The notes under the pieces were generated by a model. That model was not told where the DNA came from. It did not search any database and was given only the letters and a program-made list of their open reading frames with translations. DNA of 47,413 nucleotides from Fragilaria crotonensis (taxonomy: Eukaryota; Bacillariophyta; Fragilariophyceae; Fragilariales; Fragilariaceae): positions 1-47,413 of the forward strand of contig JAKSYS010000500.1 of the NCBI GenBank assembly GCA_022925895.1, in the 5' to 3' direction. The stretch's first letter is position 1, and each line of letters starts with the position of its first letter. Positions 30,159 to 41,688 of the stretch are shown piece after piece. Both the position numbers and the translations under genes were made by a program.

Positions 30159-32044
30159 CTAGGGCCGGGATCGACTGTATTTCACGTACACCCCATCGTC
30201 CCAACGACCATCCCACTGGACGCCGGAACTGAAAATACACATTCCATTGCCGTGTCTCTTACCCATGCGAAATGCACCGCAGTAAAACGTATAATCTTTA
30301 TCTTGTTGAGTTCCAAACCCATCAGGCACGGGAATGCCATACCTGCACAATGCCGACCCATAGTAGACAGCGCCATCGGGATATGTGATAACCCAGTCAC
30401 CATCACAAGCAGCATCGTCGACCCAGTCACCTTCGAATTTGAGTCCATCGTTGGAAACAAAGGACCCTCGACCGTGCCTCTTTCCATCTTGGAATTCGCC
30501 AGAATAGGATCCCTTGCAGGGTGTAATTAGGTCATTGCACTTTCCCTGACCTGTCATGGTGTTGTTGACCCATTGTCCTTCATAAATGAGCGATCGTCCT
30601 CCCGGAGTTTTTCGATACAAACACCCTTCGTCGCCAGATCTTATTCCATTGACAAATGGTCCGACATAGACATTTCCATCGGCATGCTCTTCTTCCCCTT
30701 GTCCATGCTTTAAGGAATGGAAGAAATCACCCACGTACACTGTTTGGTTCGTGGTGTCGTGAAACGTTCCCTGCCCATGCATCATGCCGTCCTTGAGACT
30801 TCCCGTATATTTTGACCCATCCGGGAATTGAATTGATCCCTGACCCTCCATCATGTCCTTGCCACTGGTTTCGACGTATTGAATGCCCGACACGTTCTGG
30901 GAAATCTTGATGTCAACGTTTGCACCATCTTCAGACTCATCATGGTCCAGTCGTGAACGACGAGGCGAGACATGGCTTGTGTTGCTCTCCAAAGAATCTG
31001 CATCAACTAAATCCGGCTCTACAATGCCAGCAGCGTTGTGCCCCATTTCAACGGACGTCTCACTACTCTCATTGCCATCATTTGCTGACGGCACGATTTG
31101 ATCACCTTTCCACAACGCTAGTCTTTCATCTTTTTTGCGAGGCTCACTCCTAGATGTAATGGAGCGACCGAATCCATGCCGCAGGCCACATAATACCTCC
31201 CCTTCATAAGCTTCGAGATTGGAATCCTGATTGCTAAACGACAGCACGCCGTGTCCATGGGGACGGCATGCAATGACATCTCCAACATATTGAACTCCTG
31301 CCTTAGGATATTGTATCGTCCAGCCCGGCCCGTCGAGAGGTCTGCCCTTTCTCCAATGTCCAACAAGGATAGCTGACAATGTCGTCAACTTTCCTTTTCC
31401 GTGACGTTGGTCGTTGACAAACTCTCCTTCGTAGTCCCGCTCTTCATCATACGAGTGTTTCCCAATACCATCTTTACGGTCATTATTCCAATCACCAATG
31501 TATGTACTGCCATCTATGTAGGTGATTTTTCCATGCCCATGCTTCATACCGTTCCGGAAACCACCTTGGTAATGGTCTCCTTGGGAGTTGATAAAGCTAC
31601 CTTGTCCTTCATAGACCCCTCTTCGAACATTCCTTCATATAGGGAACCATCATCATGAACCAGCTTACCGAGACCGTGGAATACTCCCCCTGAGAAAAGT
31701 CCAACATATGTGTACGTGCTGGTGATGAGAGTCCCTTGTTCGTAGGAATCATTCGCAAAAGTGCCAATGAACTTCCCCTCACCACTCAATTTTGTACAGA
31801 CACCAGAACCATGACGTTCTCCATGAAGAAAGGTACCCTCGTAACATTCTTGAGTTACCATGGATACTCGTTTTCCCGATATGAGTTCTCCAGTCACCAC
31901 GTCGACAAAGCCAGAGAAACGGTCACCGTTGGTACATATCTTGTCCTTGACAAACTTGACGAGTTCTTCGTGCTCGCTCCCTTTTAATTTACGAAGCTCA
32001 TAATTGGGACTCACATCTCCAATAGCTTCGAACAGCGATTCCAT
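30159..32044 (-). CDS. Large MORN-repeat protein (one frameshift)
   Basis: Read as one locus of about 628 residues starting at the ATG at 32044 (MESLFEAIGDVS). At least fifteen MORN units are visible, each about 23 residues with YxGxxxxGxxxGxG (for example YEGTFLHGERHGSG, YIGDWNNDRKDGIG, YEGEFVNDQRHGKG, YSGEFQDGKRHGRG, FEGDWVDDAACDG). The pattern breaks at about 31612-31620: the frame starting at 32044 runs out of MORN pattern after EEGSMKD, while the next frame resumes perfectly with GQGSF and DHYQGGFRNGMKHGHG. One more G in a run of four would restore continuity (EEGVYEGQG). MORN proteins bind membranes or assemble scaffolds at cell boundaries, basal bodies and division structures; some carry kinase or SET domains, but none is seen here. 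An acidic, unstructured stretch without repeats lies near residues 340-410. Confidence 0.85.
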
Positions 32045-33862
32045 GGTGATGCGTATGGTGACTAGATATAGGAGTGTTATTCTTTTGGGTCTGTAGTCTC
32101 GGCGTTTGGATTGTCTCTTGGCGTGAATTTTTCGGGGTTTTGGTGTACTGGACAATCATTCGATATGTGAATTGTGTACAGGTGTGACTGTTACCGGTAG
32201 CAGCCTTACATATAGAAATGTCTCTCATATACTCCGAGTATATATATATCTTAACAAAATGCCGGAGGAAGGCGTCAGAATTGTGCGCCTGTTTAGACTT
32301 CGGCATGTCTTAACAAGGTCTTATCATCTTATGCCCAGACATAAAACTGCAACAGAAATGACGATGACCACACTCGTTCGATTATGCCTGTGACTTTTTT
32401 CTTGAAGTGAGACCAGACACCAGGAGGTTCCAGAAGCATAACCCTATCAAATGCTTAAGACCGTGGAAAGTCATAATGATAATCCAGCCAAAATTTCACT
32501 CTTGGCAACAAGACTTATGACTCATTTTGCACGTACATGTAGTACGCATCAAGAAAGGTCCTTCAACGTTTCCCGAAGTAATTTCTTCGTTGTAGTACAC
32601 TCTATCAATTAGACAAACCAGGTACGGCTAACTGAGTCAGATGTGTGGCTGGTTTCGCCTGCGACATCCCTGGTGGTCAAATTCGCTGAAAACTTAGATA
32701 AAGTGACGTCACGAAATGTTTTTTTTTGGTTGCGAAGGAGCAGTTAAAAGGACAGCGGTCACAACAATGGCACACTTTGGCAACTGACAAGCTCAAACAG
32801 TACCCTCCATTAACATCCCAGGTGTGAGGCATCATAAGTGTCTTGCTTCAAGTCGGTGTTGAGAACCAATCAATGGTGTTCACATCAAATGATAAGGGAC
32901 TGTGACACCTTCATGATGATGAGGAAAGTGGAAGACATTATTGACCATCAATACACTTCTAGCAATTGCAACAAACAAAAGGTCCTTGTTGCTCATGCCT
33001 TACTGGCATTGGAAGGGTGGCACTTCAGCAGTTTGTTGTAACCACACAAAAAGAGCTTCTTCCAATGATACGGATACTACTACCTTCTAGTATGATCTGC
33101 AAGAGGTAATCCAAAGATGCTATGGACAACCACCAGAAAGTCTTCCCCTGAGATTGAAGGTTGATGCAATCATGGCTCCTCTTGCTCCTTTTTCTACTCT
33201 TTCAATCATGGTTGCAAGATTTTCAGGAATCTGCCCGTTGATGCATCACTCTTTGATTGGCTGCTCTTAGATCAGCTATGACATTCTTGTGTGAGAAGCA
33301 TGATATCTATCTTTGAAGGCATCAGGTCTTCTAGTGTTTTGTGTTGTTGCATGCTTATTGTATGCATTTTAAAGCACTTCCGAGTAGCTCTAATAAGGTA
33401 ACCCCATTGGACAAACTTCAGATTTGAGGATTGCTGGACACAAGCATCATACCATTTGCCCTCCATTGATAATTAAACATCTGCTTTCTAACATTTGTGA
33501 CACTGACGGGGCTGCTGGTGTTGCAGGGACCGCCCTCTGCAAGGAATAGGTCCAGACTTCTCCCAGACAATCGCACCACTGTCGTTTTCAGAGTTCAGAG
33601 GTCAAGAATAAACAGGCCGAGCAGTAGCCAGCAGGGTCTAATCACCGTATAACTACTACAGGTAGCATACCGGTAGTCGTCTTGACGCTCGACGCAGTAT
33701 CATTGCATGGTACTCCAGTAGCTGTGTACTGGTACTAAGAGTACAGTCGTGGTCGTTGCCGTCAACCCGATCACACTTCGACACGAACGACACAGAATCG
33801 CTTCTTAGCATCACACTTGTCACTCGTCCGCTACCATAGTAATCATAACTCCCAATAGCACA
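32045..33862. other. Long intergenic region, possibly old element remains
   Basis: The exact palindromic word tactccgagta lies at 32230-32240, 186 bases upstream of the MORN start. A perfect CRE-type palindrome TGACGTCA (gtgacgtcac) is at 32703-32712. Between 32800 and 33600 several short frames on both strands have no recognised product; a minus-strand frame at 33272-33466 could be a relic of a mobile element but this is not supported. GTAC words cluster again at 33655-33745, just upstream of the next gene. Confidence 0.4.
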
Positions 33863-36561
33863 ATGGTGAAAGGCAACTGGCAACGTCGCATCGAGCAAGT
33901 CGAAGCACGGAAGATTGTATCGAAACAGATGAGACAAAAGAGGGACAATCGCGCGAATTTCAAGGCCATGGTCTCCAATCTCATCAAGGTCATGGATGTT
34001 CATCGCGTACCCAACGGAACATTGCACATTTGGACTGAAGCCATGCCAGTGACTTCATCACCAGGTGGCACGCCATCGACAGAGGTTGACGACTGCGTGT
34101 CAAACACGAGACAAGGACGACCAAGTCGGTCAGGATCCTTGGGAGAAACGCTAACAAAATCACGCAAGCAACCTGATGAAGGAGGAAGGGGAAAGAAGGC
34201 CCATCCTCGCAGTAGGGGATCCAATCTTGTGGAAGAACTAGATCAAAGCCAGAGCAGCAGCAATACCAATGCTGCGAGATGTCTCTGCAAAACGCAATTC
34301 TACAGGGGTCAATGTGACGGCACGAAACGTGCTGGCAAGAAGAGCAGTTCTTGTCGGCTTTTGCACTACGCGGAAGAACACAAAACATTGGGACAAATCA
34401 TCACTCCAGATCAAAACGAAACGCTGGATCGTGTGGAAAAGGCTTTGGACGCATTCCTGCATGACGACAAGGAAGACCCTCTGGACGGGATGGACATGAT
34501 ATATTACCTTCCAATCAATTTATCAAAGGCAAGAGGAAACGATGATGATGAGATTCCTCCGCTCGGACGAGTCATGTCTCAAGCCTTGTCGCTCATGACA
34601 TGCTCTAACGCGAGTATTGTGTACGTCGCCTATGAAAATGTACTTATCTTTGACCGGTACCAAACGGACTTCTCATTCAAGATCTTGGGACCATTTTCGC
34701 TGATTCGAAACCAAACAAATTGAGTGCTGACGACGATACATCGACGACTCACGAAGAAGATTCTGTCGTGCTCGCGGCATTGATGCCTGGGGCCATTCTC
34801 GAATTCATCTTATCTTTCTTGCCCGACGAGGCGGTGGCCTCCATGACGCGAGTCTGTTCAGCATGGCACAATGAAATCGGCAAGTCATCCTCGCACCTGT
34901 GGCAAAATTTGCTGGACCGAAGGAAATGGCCACGCTGCGACAGCGCAGCAGCAAACGAGAGTGACGACGAAGCACAACGTTCCTTTAAAATGCACTATGA
35001 AGTTGTTCGCGACGTGCATGCCGTCAGAGATGCTCTTGTCGGTATTATAAATCCGCAACTGGCAGTAGAGGAGGTGGACATGGTTTATCACTTGCGTCAA
35101 AAGAGGAAAGCGGATACAAGTGATGCATGTGTTGGCATGGCCATGTGGTCCCCGACTGAAGTCCTCGTTGCGTACGAGTCGGATTGCTCAATCCGACTTT
35201 TCAAAGCAGTTGGAAAGGGTGCCGGGGGAGGGCGGACCTGCCGCGAAGTAATCAACGTTTGTTTCGATCCCCGTCGGAATGTGACAAAAGTTCAAAGCAG
35301 CCTACGCGCCATGGCTCTCGGTGACACTAAAATTATTGCATTGACGAACAGTGTGCCTACAACACCCCCTTCGAGCCGTTGCTACCGTCTATCTATTGTC
35401 TCTAGGGATGAGTACCTATCGGCAGCTGGCAACACCATGTCGGGACGTGCATGGTCGGAATTGGATGAGGGAGCGCTTACCATCATCAATATTGAAGAAA
35501 TGATCATAAATTCGATGGAAACCGACGATAGCATGGTTCATCAAGGGGATTTCGACGTGGAACTTTCCCATACCATCGTAGATTGTGGGAAAGACAAATT
35601 TTTGCTGCAAGCATGTGTGCGATTTCGCGGTCACGAAGCCGGTTCCAGGAACTCCTTCACATGCTCCAAATACGTCGTCTTCTCGTCCTTGAGTTGTACC
35701 ATTGTGTCGATGTTTTCTGGTACCCATAGTTATCCATGGAATGGCGATGACGTGATGATGATGGGACTCAGACGTTCCTCTGGAGGCCGCCAAACTGGCT
35801 GCAGAGCTGTTTCCGTTGGCACAGAGCCATATGCCATTGAATTCTTGGAGATCGATGCCTCGGGTCGCATTGTTATTGTTGATCGTAACGATGCGGCGGA
35901 GATTGTATTAGCTTTATGGGTTCAACGGACGTTTGGCCCTGCATGGGAGATTGACAATTCCAAACCTCGATTGGTGACTCTCGTTGAAAATGCTGTGGTT
36001 ACGGCCGACGTTCTCACGGGAGAAAGTAATGATTATTGTTCGTTCATCTCATTGTACGCACTGGAGGAAGCGCACGAAGATGAATTTGGAAGTACGACGA
36101 AAGTGTTCGAGGGCTGTATAATTGTGAAAATGCAACGAATGCGCGACAAGTACTTGCTGTTGCTTTGTTTTGAAATCGATACGGAACTTGATTCTGATTT
36201 CGTACTGGAGGTGGAGCTTGAGAATCGAAACCGTCGTGTATCGGCAAGCGCCATTATCCTCCATATATCGACTCTTGATGTTATATCTCGCGTGAGTCTT
36301 CCTCTCGATGAATCGACGATCATGAGCTCTTGGAGTTTGTTGAGCTCTGGTCCTACGCTTTGCGTCGGCGTTGAGGGCATGGGTGTGGTCATGACTGGTC
36401 GAGACATCCGTGCGGTCAATGATCGGCACCTTCTCACAAATCTGAAGGAGAACGCGGAATCCAACAGTGATAAAGAGAAAAAGAAGAAGAAACGGACTCG
36501 TTTGACAAGTGGAAGCGGCAAGAAGGATGGCTTCGCAAGAGGAATGAGGCAGTCAGGCTAG
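33863..36561 (+). CDS. CCCH zinc-finger / F-box protein, copy 1 (one frameshift)
   Basis: About 899 residues if the break is ignored. From the ATG at 33863: MVKGNWQRRIEQVEARK, a basic coiled segment, a Ser-rich region with KKAHPRS, then a CCCH-like finger (CKTQFYRGQC then CRLLHYAEEH) near residues 138-170 with a lysine-rich linker, and a helical segment ending in FDRYQT. Near 34672 the frame changes; the lesion is consistent with loss of a C. The other frame continues from 34675 to an F-box (AILEFILSFLPDEAVASMTR...CSAWHNEIG..SSHLW). After that a long region with beta-strand spacing may be a propeller, but WD dipeptides are rare. A lysine tail KKKKKKRTR ends it. A CCCH finger and F-box in one chain suggests an SCF adaptor that could bind RNA. 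Paralogue of 42369-45426 (opposite strand). Confidence 0.8.
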
Positions 36562-37372
36562 ATGAACCCTATGTGCACTAGGCCAGTAGGCCATGACAAA
36601 GGAATTGATTTGCTGCCCAAATGACGCGTGATCGGAGGCCCTTTCACGCGTAAGGAATACTCCGATCACTCAGTATGACGATTTCGTTGTGGCCGTTCGG
36701 GTGGTATATGCCGTATATCGTATATGGGTTGACCAGTTCACAAGATATCAGAATTCAATTGGCGAAACCAAGTTACCGTATAGAGCTCTAAACCACTGTA
36801 GCTAAACGAGTTTGGGAGGTCCCTTCGCTGCTACGTCTGTACTCCACTATAGCAGTAGAATACAGCTCTCTCTAGCTAGAGAGTAGCAGGGTACATTTAA
36901 CTTCTACCGAGACTGGTTGCTATTTGCTATGAAGGATGGGTGCATTCTACTTAAGTTTTCTCTCCATAAATCGGAAGCACGAAATGTATGATGTATGATG
37001 CATAATGCATGGAGGGAGTAATGCATAATGCATATATGTCAGCCATACATTCGGTGTACATGGCGTAAATTTGAGCTCCTCAGCTGGAATGCTTCAATCG
37101 TCCAAAAACAATTCGCTCTCAGAAAAAGGGACCACAAAATGTGATTTTTGTAAATTCCCGACTCCTTTTCTGATTTGAGCAGGTGAATGTCATAGAGCTC
37201 TACAGAGCTCGCCAAACATTTTGAAGTTGAGGGTGAAAGATACGCAGTAAAAAGATACAGGTGTATTCGTTTCTTCCTCCGACGATTACTGCATACGTAG
37301 TTCCCCGAGTTGCCTGGTTGTGTTTCGATGCGCATTACTGCAGTTTATCGAATCGAATAACCCAAATACACG
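36562..37372. other. Intergenic, palindrome-rich upstream region of the light-harvesting gene
   Basis: It holds tagagctcta (36781-36790), a 16-base perfect palindrome ctctctagctagagag (36868-36883) framed by ctgctac (36828) and gtagcag (36883), and tandem atgatgtatgatgcataatgcat-like words (36983-37035). The last 300 bases probably contain the promoter. No gene is recognised. Confidence 0.6.
36868..36883. repeat. 16-bp perfect palindrome
   Basis: ctctctagctagagag reads the same on both strands. An outer pair, ctgctac at 36828-36834 and gtagcag at 36883-36889, could enlarge the stem. Confidence 0.75.
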
Positions 37373-38309
37373 ATGAAGTTCGCTGCCGTTCTCGCTCTTG
37401 CCGGCTCTGCCGCCGCTTTCGCCCCTGCTGCTGTCTCCAAGGTGCGGTTCTTGATTCATACCTGTGCTTCCATAAGCGTCACCGAAACTGTGTAATTCTC
37501 ATCCAAGGTCGGCAGTGGTGTGGTCCTTCGTGTTCTGCGGTCTTGTCGTCACTTTTTCGATGAGTTCCGAATACTCTGACCAGCTGGATCTAGTGTCTTT
37601 GTTGCCATCGAAGAGGAATCAACATGCATCCATATGTGCACGTGGACATGGCCATCATTTGTGTTCATTTGTTTGCCATGACTTGGATGATGCCATGAGT
37701 TGCAAGATGATCACTCACATTATCTGTCCCCGTCTCCCCTGCATTGCCTTTTTCTTCCGACAGTCCAGCACTTCCCTCAATGCACTTGCTGATTTGCCAG
37801 GATCCACCGCCCCCATCAAGTTGTTCGATCCTTTGGGCCTTGCCACCGTTGGATCCGACGAGACTCTCGCTTGGTTCCGTGCTGGTGAACTGAAGAACGG
37901 ACGTACTGCCATGGTCGCCACAGTTGGTTACCTGATCAACGCTGCCGGACTTCACTTCCCTGGCAACCTCTCCCATGACGTTGCATTCGCTGACCTTGCC
38001 GCCATGAGACCTATTGACGCATGGGCTGCCGTCCCTGATGCCGGTAAGGCCCAGATCCTTGCCACCTGCTTTATTGCTGAGCTCGTCACCGAGTCCAAGC
38101 CTGTTCACTACACCAAGGGAGGCCCACTCCCAGGCATGGTCTTCCCACCAATTGACTTCTCCAATGTTGCCCCTGAGACGTTGAAGAGGAAGCAAGACAG
38201 TGAACTCAACAACGGACGTCTTGCCATGATTGCTATTATGTCCTTCATCTCCGAGGCTAACATCCCTGGATCCGTCCCTGCTCTTTCCGGAATTGAGGCA
38301 TTCCATTAA
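37373..38309 (+). CDS. Fucoxanthin-chlorophyll a/c light-harvesting protein
   Basis: Exons 37373-37441 and 37764-38309 (322-base intron with a GTGCGG donor and a cgacag acceptor) give 204 residues, normal for FCPs. Exon 1 encodes the bipartite presequence MKFAAVLALAGSAAAFAPAAVSK, a signal peptide with the AF site (Phe at +1). Mature helix 1 has ETLAWFRAGELKNGRTAMVATVGY, where the Glu and Arg form the pigment-binding salt bridge; helix 2 is around QILATCFIAELVTE; helix 3 has ELNNGRLAMIAIMSF. The protein sits in thylakoid membranes, binding fucoxanthin and chlorophylls a and c, and passes energy to photosystems. The segment after helix 1 is alanine-rich. The subclass (Lhcf or Lhcr) is not certain. 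It is likely light-regulated; the upstream palindromes are candidate elements but nothing here proves this. Confidence 0.93.
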
Positions 38310-38683
38310 ACGACCATTTGCAACCAACACACCCTTGCTTTCTCTCTCCGTACTGAGTCTTTTGCATACACCCACACACACTCGTTACTGGGATTGTAGC
38401 ATCTCTATCTATTTTAGACGTGCTCCGAGAAACAAAACACGCTTACTCTAGTAGTATTCTCTCTAGAACTTAGTAGACTTGGCGCATGCATGATGCACAC
38501 AGTCACGTTCGTTTCCATCGTTGGCTACAGGATAGAATGACATTATGCACGTCCGATACTGTACTGCTGTGTCCAAGGTACCCCAAAGCAACTCATCGCG
38601 TCAATGACTAAACGAACTGGCATGTGCAAGGTGCAGAGGGAGATATTTCATGTCTATTTCGATACGTTCCACAAATATATTCT
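38310..38683. other. Intergenic, between converging genes
   Basis: It contains the 3' ends of the light-harvesting and P1 genes. No coding frame is supported; a tcagtcc-like CA-rich stretch acacccacacacactc lies near 38370. Confidence 0.4.
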
Positions 38684-39340
38684 CTAATAATCTCCTCCTC
38701 CGCCACCTTCGTCGTCTCCTCCAAACATGTCAATACCACCCGCCATATCCATCTCTTCTTCTTCCTCCTTCTCCTCTACCTTGGCTTCTTCTTGGGCATC
38801 TTCCGCGCCGGCATCTCCGCCACCGCCGCCGCCGCCTCCTCCACCGCCGCTGCCACTGCCCGGGATTGCAATGAGCTTGCCCAGAGTCTCGGCATTGCTC
38901 AGGTAATTGGCAAAGATAATGGGGTAGAATGCCTCCACATCCGTGTTTCCGGTAGCCTGCAAGAGAGTATTGACTTGATCGGAAGTAATGTCGGCCTGTT
39001 ATAATGATATAGTGAGTGTGAATGTGTGTATAGTGTCATTACAGAGATGAAAGGAACAATGTGTTGGGTGAGTCAATCATGGTCGGCAGGAACCTTGCTG
39101 GTGAATACTGTCATGTGTTGTGCTAGTATTCCTGGTACACTGTCGTGTAAAACCATATGTATCCATCGACAGTACCACTACCACTACCACCACCACCACC
39201 CACCAACACATTGACAACACACATCGCGAACCACCATGACAAGAAACCAACATATAAACACTTACACCTCCGTCAAAGAGAGCCAAGATGGCATACGACG
39301 TGGCGTATTCATCCTTTTGAGATTTAGTAAGTGACTCCAT
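38684..39340 (-). CDS. RPLP1: 60S acidic ribosomal protein P1
   Basis: Exons 39266-39340 and 38684-38995 give 128 residues. Exon 1 starts with MESLTKSQKDEYATSYAILALFDGG and ends at gtaagtg; the 270-base intron ends at acag before GCC GAC ATT. The N-terminal helical dimerisation domain matches P1 (TSYAILALFDGG, ITSDQVNTLLQATGNTDVEAFYPIIFANYL), followed by the flexible Gly/Ala hinge and the acidic tail. P1 and P2 form the stalk that recruits elongation factors to the ribosome. The end is unusual: in place of the usual DDDMGFGLFD the tail ends in MAGGIDMFGGDDEGGGGGDY. The long glycine run of the hinge may vary between individuals. Confidence 0.9.
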
Positions 39341-39980
39341 GATGAAGGTGAATGAGTAGTTGTATTTGGGGTTGACGTAACTCAGGCAAGTTTAAGTCGA
39401 ACGACGGCTTGAGTTTTAGTGAGCAGTGCACGGTGTTTCACCTCCGATAAGTGCAGTTCGGGTCTCTTGAACGTGTTCGATGGCTGATTTTGGAGTCCAG
39501 TCCGAAAAACCTCTTACCTCGTTACTTGGAAAAATAGTCTGGAAGGCTGTCACAGAGCCGCAGTCCGTCCACCCCTTCTAAATCAGGCTACCGTACTGGT
39601 GCTACTACGGTATTGTATTGTGCACAGTATGCCGCTTACTCTCGACTTCGATTACATGCATCAACTATGTTCATACGCTCTGTAGCACCAAAACAAACAT
39701 GAAACACACTCGCTCCCCTAGACTCGACAACGCTTTCCAATAAGCCAAGGAAAGCATCATATAACCTACTGGAACAGAGTGTTCACCCTAGCGAATTAGA
39801 ATGATTTTGAATTTTATCTAGAACGATCTTGATGCGAATCAGCATCAATTCTCATACAGCCTAGATTCTTTCTAACTGTAGTCCTCGCGAATCCTCGTAC
39901 GGAACTCGCATCATTGTCGTGGAGGCTATCCCTCACACGCACGCACGTACGCGCACGCCATGGCGTATCGACCTGATTCC
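39341..39980. other. Intergenic region
   Basis: It holds the upstream region of P1 and the downstream end of eIF2-alpha. No frame longer than 60 codons is supported. A tract of acgcacgcacgtacgcgcacg lies just after eIF2-alpha (about 39938-39958). Confidence 0.4.
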
Positions 39981-41027
39981 CTAGTCCTCTTCTGGTTCAT
40001 CACCGTCCACTTCTTCATTCTCAAGAGCCAGTCGATCCATCATGGCCTGCAATTCCGTTTCTTCCTTCAAGCTGACCGCCTTGGGGGCCATCTTAACATC
40101 CATCTTACCACCCTTGGCAGTGATTTTTTCTTCAATGACATCAATTGCGGATTGCAACAGTTTGACACCATTTTCCTTCTCATAGGTCATGGTGGAGAGC
40201 ACATAAATGGGCGGAGCAATCAAATTAATCTTGATCTTCATATTGTCCGTCGATTGTTCCATCCCAGCAAAGAGTGCTTCACGAATGGCATCAATTCCTT
40301 CATAGGTGAAGCAAGACACTTCAATATCCGATCGGATCTTGACTTGCTGTGGAGCCAGTCGTCGAAGGATGTAGGACTTGAGTTCATCCTTTAAATCCTG
40401 TGGGATTTCAATATCTTCAAAAATATCCACCGACTCGTCGGAAATTGCCAATTTGAAGGCATCAAATGCGTGTCCATATTTCTTGTACAGTGGCCAACCA
40501 ATTTTTTCGTACAAGTCTTCCAAATACAATTTTCTCCGTTCCGCCAAATGACGAAGAACACCATGAACTGCCTTGGCCTTGTTGAAACGATCTTCACAGG
40601 CCGCCACATCTTCTGGCGAGACGCGACGTTTGGACAGATCAATGTATCCCTTATCTTCATCGACACGCAGGACCATGACAACTTCATTGCGATTGACGCG
40701 AATTAGTTTGTGAATCGATCGGATGCGACGTCGGGAGAGTTCGCTCAACAGGATCATGCCCTCAATGTTGTTGTATTCCAATAACGACACGTACGCTCCC
40801 ATGTCGGCAATGTTGCGGACGTTCACCATGACGACCGATTCAATTTCGGGATACTTGTTCTCGTAGAAACGAGAATTTAGATTCTTGCGATCATCGCCCA
40901 AGTAGACACGGAAACTTCCGTCGGAACCGTCCATGATTGTAGGGACGGCATCGGTAGATTCGGATGGTGCCGGTGGTGCAGTTGGTGCTGCGGCTGCAGC
41001 TGCTGCTTGTTGTTCTGCGTCCGCCAT
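39981..41027 (-). CDS. EIF2S1: Translation initiation factor eIF2 subunit alpha
   Basis: 348 residues from the ATG at 41027. After an Ala/Pro-rich extension of about 46 residues comes the S1 beta-barrel (about 55-130) with EIESVVMVNVRNIADMGAYVSLLEYNNIEG. The regulatory site LLSELSRRRIRSI is intact, with the phosphorylated serine (Ser51 of other eukaryotes) at about residue 98, so this subunit can be a target of stress kinases. The helical domain (WPLYKKYGHAFDAFKLA) and the C-terminal alpha/beta domain (VKIRSDIEVSCFTYEGIDAIREAL, APPIYVLSTMT) follow, with an acidic end. It carries initiator Met-tRNA as part of the eIF2 trimer in the cytosol. The Ala-rich N-terminal extension is longer than in yeast or human. 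No intron is seen. Confidence 0.96.
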   Translation of the reverse strand: MADAEQQAAAAAAAPTAPPAPSESTDAVPTIMDGSDGSFRVYLGDDRKNLNSRFYENKYPEIESVVMVNVRNIADMGAYVSLLEYNNIEGMILLSELSRRRIRSIHKLIRVNRNEVVMVLRVDEDKGYIDLSKRRVSPEDVAACEDRFNKAKAVHGVLRHLAERRKLYLEDLYEKIGWPLYKKYGHAFDAFKLAISDESVDIFEDIEIPQDLKDELKSYILRRLAPQQVKIRSDIEVSCFTYEGIDAIREALFAGMEQSTDNMKIKINLIAPPIYVLSTMTYEKENGVKLLQSAIDVIEEKITAKGGKMDVKMAPKAVSLKEETELQAMMDRLALENEEVDGDEPEED

Positions 41028-41688
41028 GACTTTATCAGGACTAGAGTCGTTTCGAGTAAAAGTATAGTACTGCAAGTATAGTTATAATAGGTAATACTCT
41101 CGTGGAACTTGCAACTGCGGCAGCGACAAGAGCGTTGCTATTACACGGTATGCTGGTGTTGATTGTTGATGAAGCACTGGAGGAGGAGCATGGAGAGAGC
41201 GGCCAACAACCAACAACGTACAAGTACCAGGCGGAAACCCACTACACATGTCATACTACTCGAAAGTACCATACACACCAAGTAAGTACTGTACGACGTT
41301 CTGGTCATACCCATAGCGTGCGGCTGTGCTCGGACTTGTCTCTGGGGTGCACGTCTGAGAAATTGACTGAAGGAGGAGCGACCTGTGACGGTAGGGGGAC
41401 GGACGAAACTGGAAGTGCCCGGTACTTGACTACTGTCTACAGTCAATTGACTGCGTTGAACGACTATGCTGTTGATCGCAAGAGCAATTCATAGCAACAC
41501 AATAATCAATAATCAGCATCAAACCATCCAGCGTCCAGCTTCATCACCCAAGAGTTTTATTTCATTCGTAATAACGTCCAAGCAGTTCAAGTGCAGAGCA
41601 AGCCACCAACAGCGCACTCATACAGGACTATAACCGGTGGATTCCAACTCAAGAGCTTTCTTCGGCATCTTGGCAATCCGTCCCAAGG
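41028..41688. other. Bidirectional upstream region of eIF2-alpha and TRM112
   Basis: Several GTAC words (gtactgcaag near 41068, tactgtacgac near 41286, gcccggtacttgactac near 41418) lie here. A plus-strand frame 41102-41494 (130 codons) has no recognised product and runs through the likely promoter, so I do not accept it. Confidence 0.5.

Noticed and set aside
37665..38381. 238-codon antisense frame over the light-harvesting gene
   Set aside because: Shadow of the strongly codon-biased real gene on the plus strand.
41102..41494. 130-codon frame between eIF2-alpha and TRM112
   Set aside because: No recognisable product, and it fills the likely bidirectional promoter.
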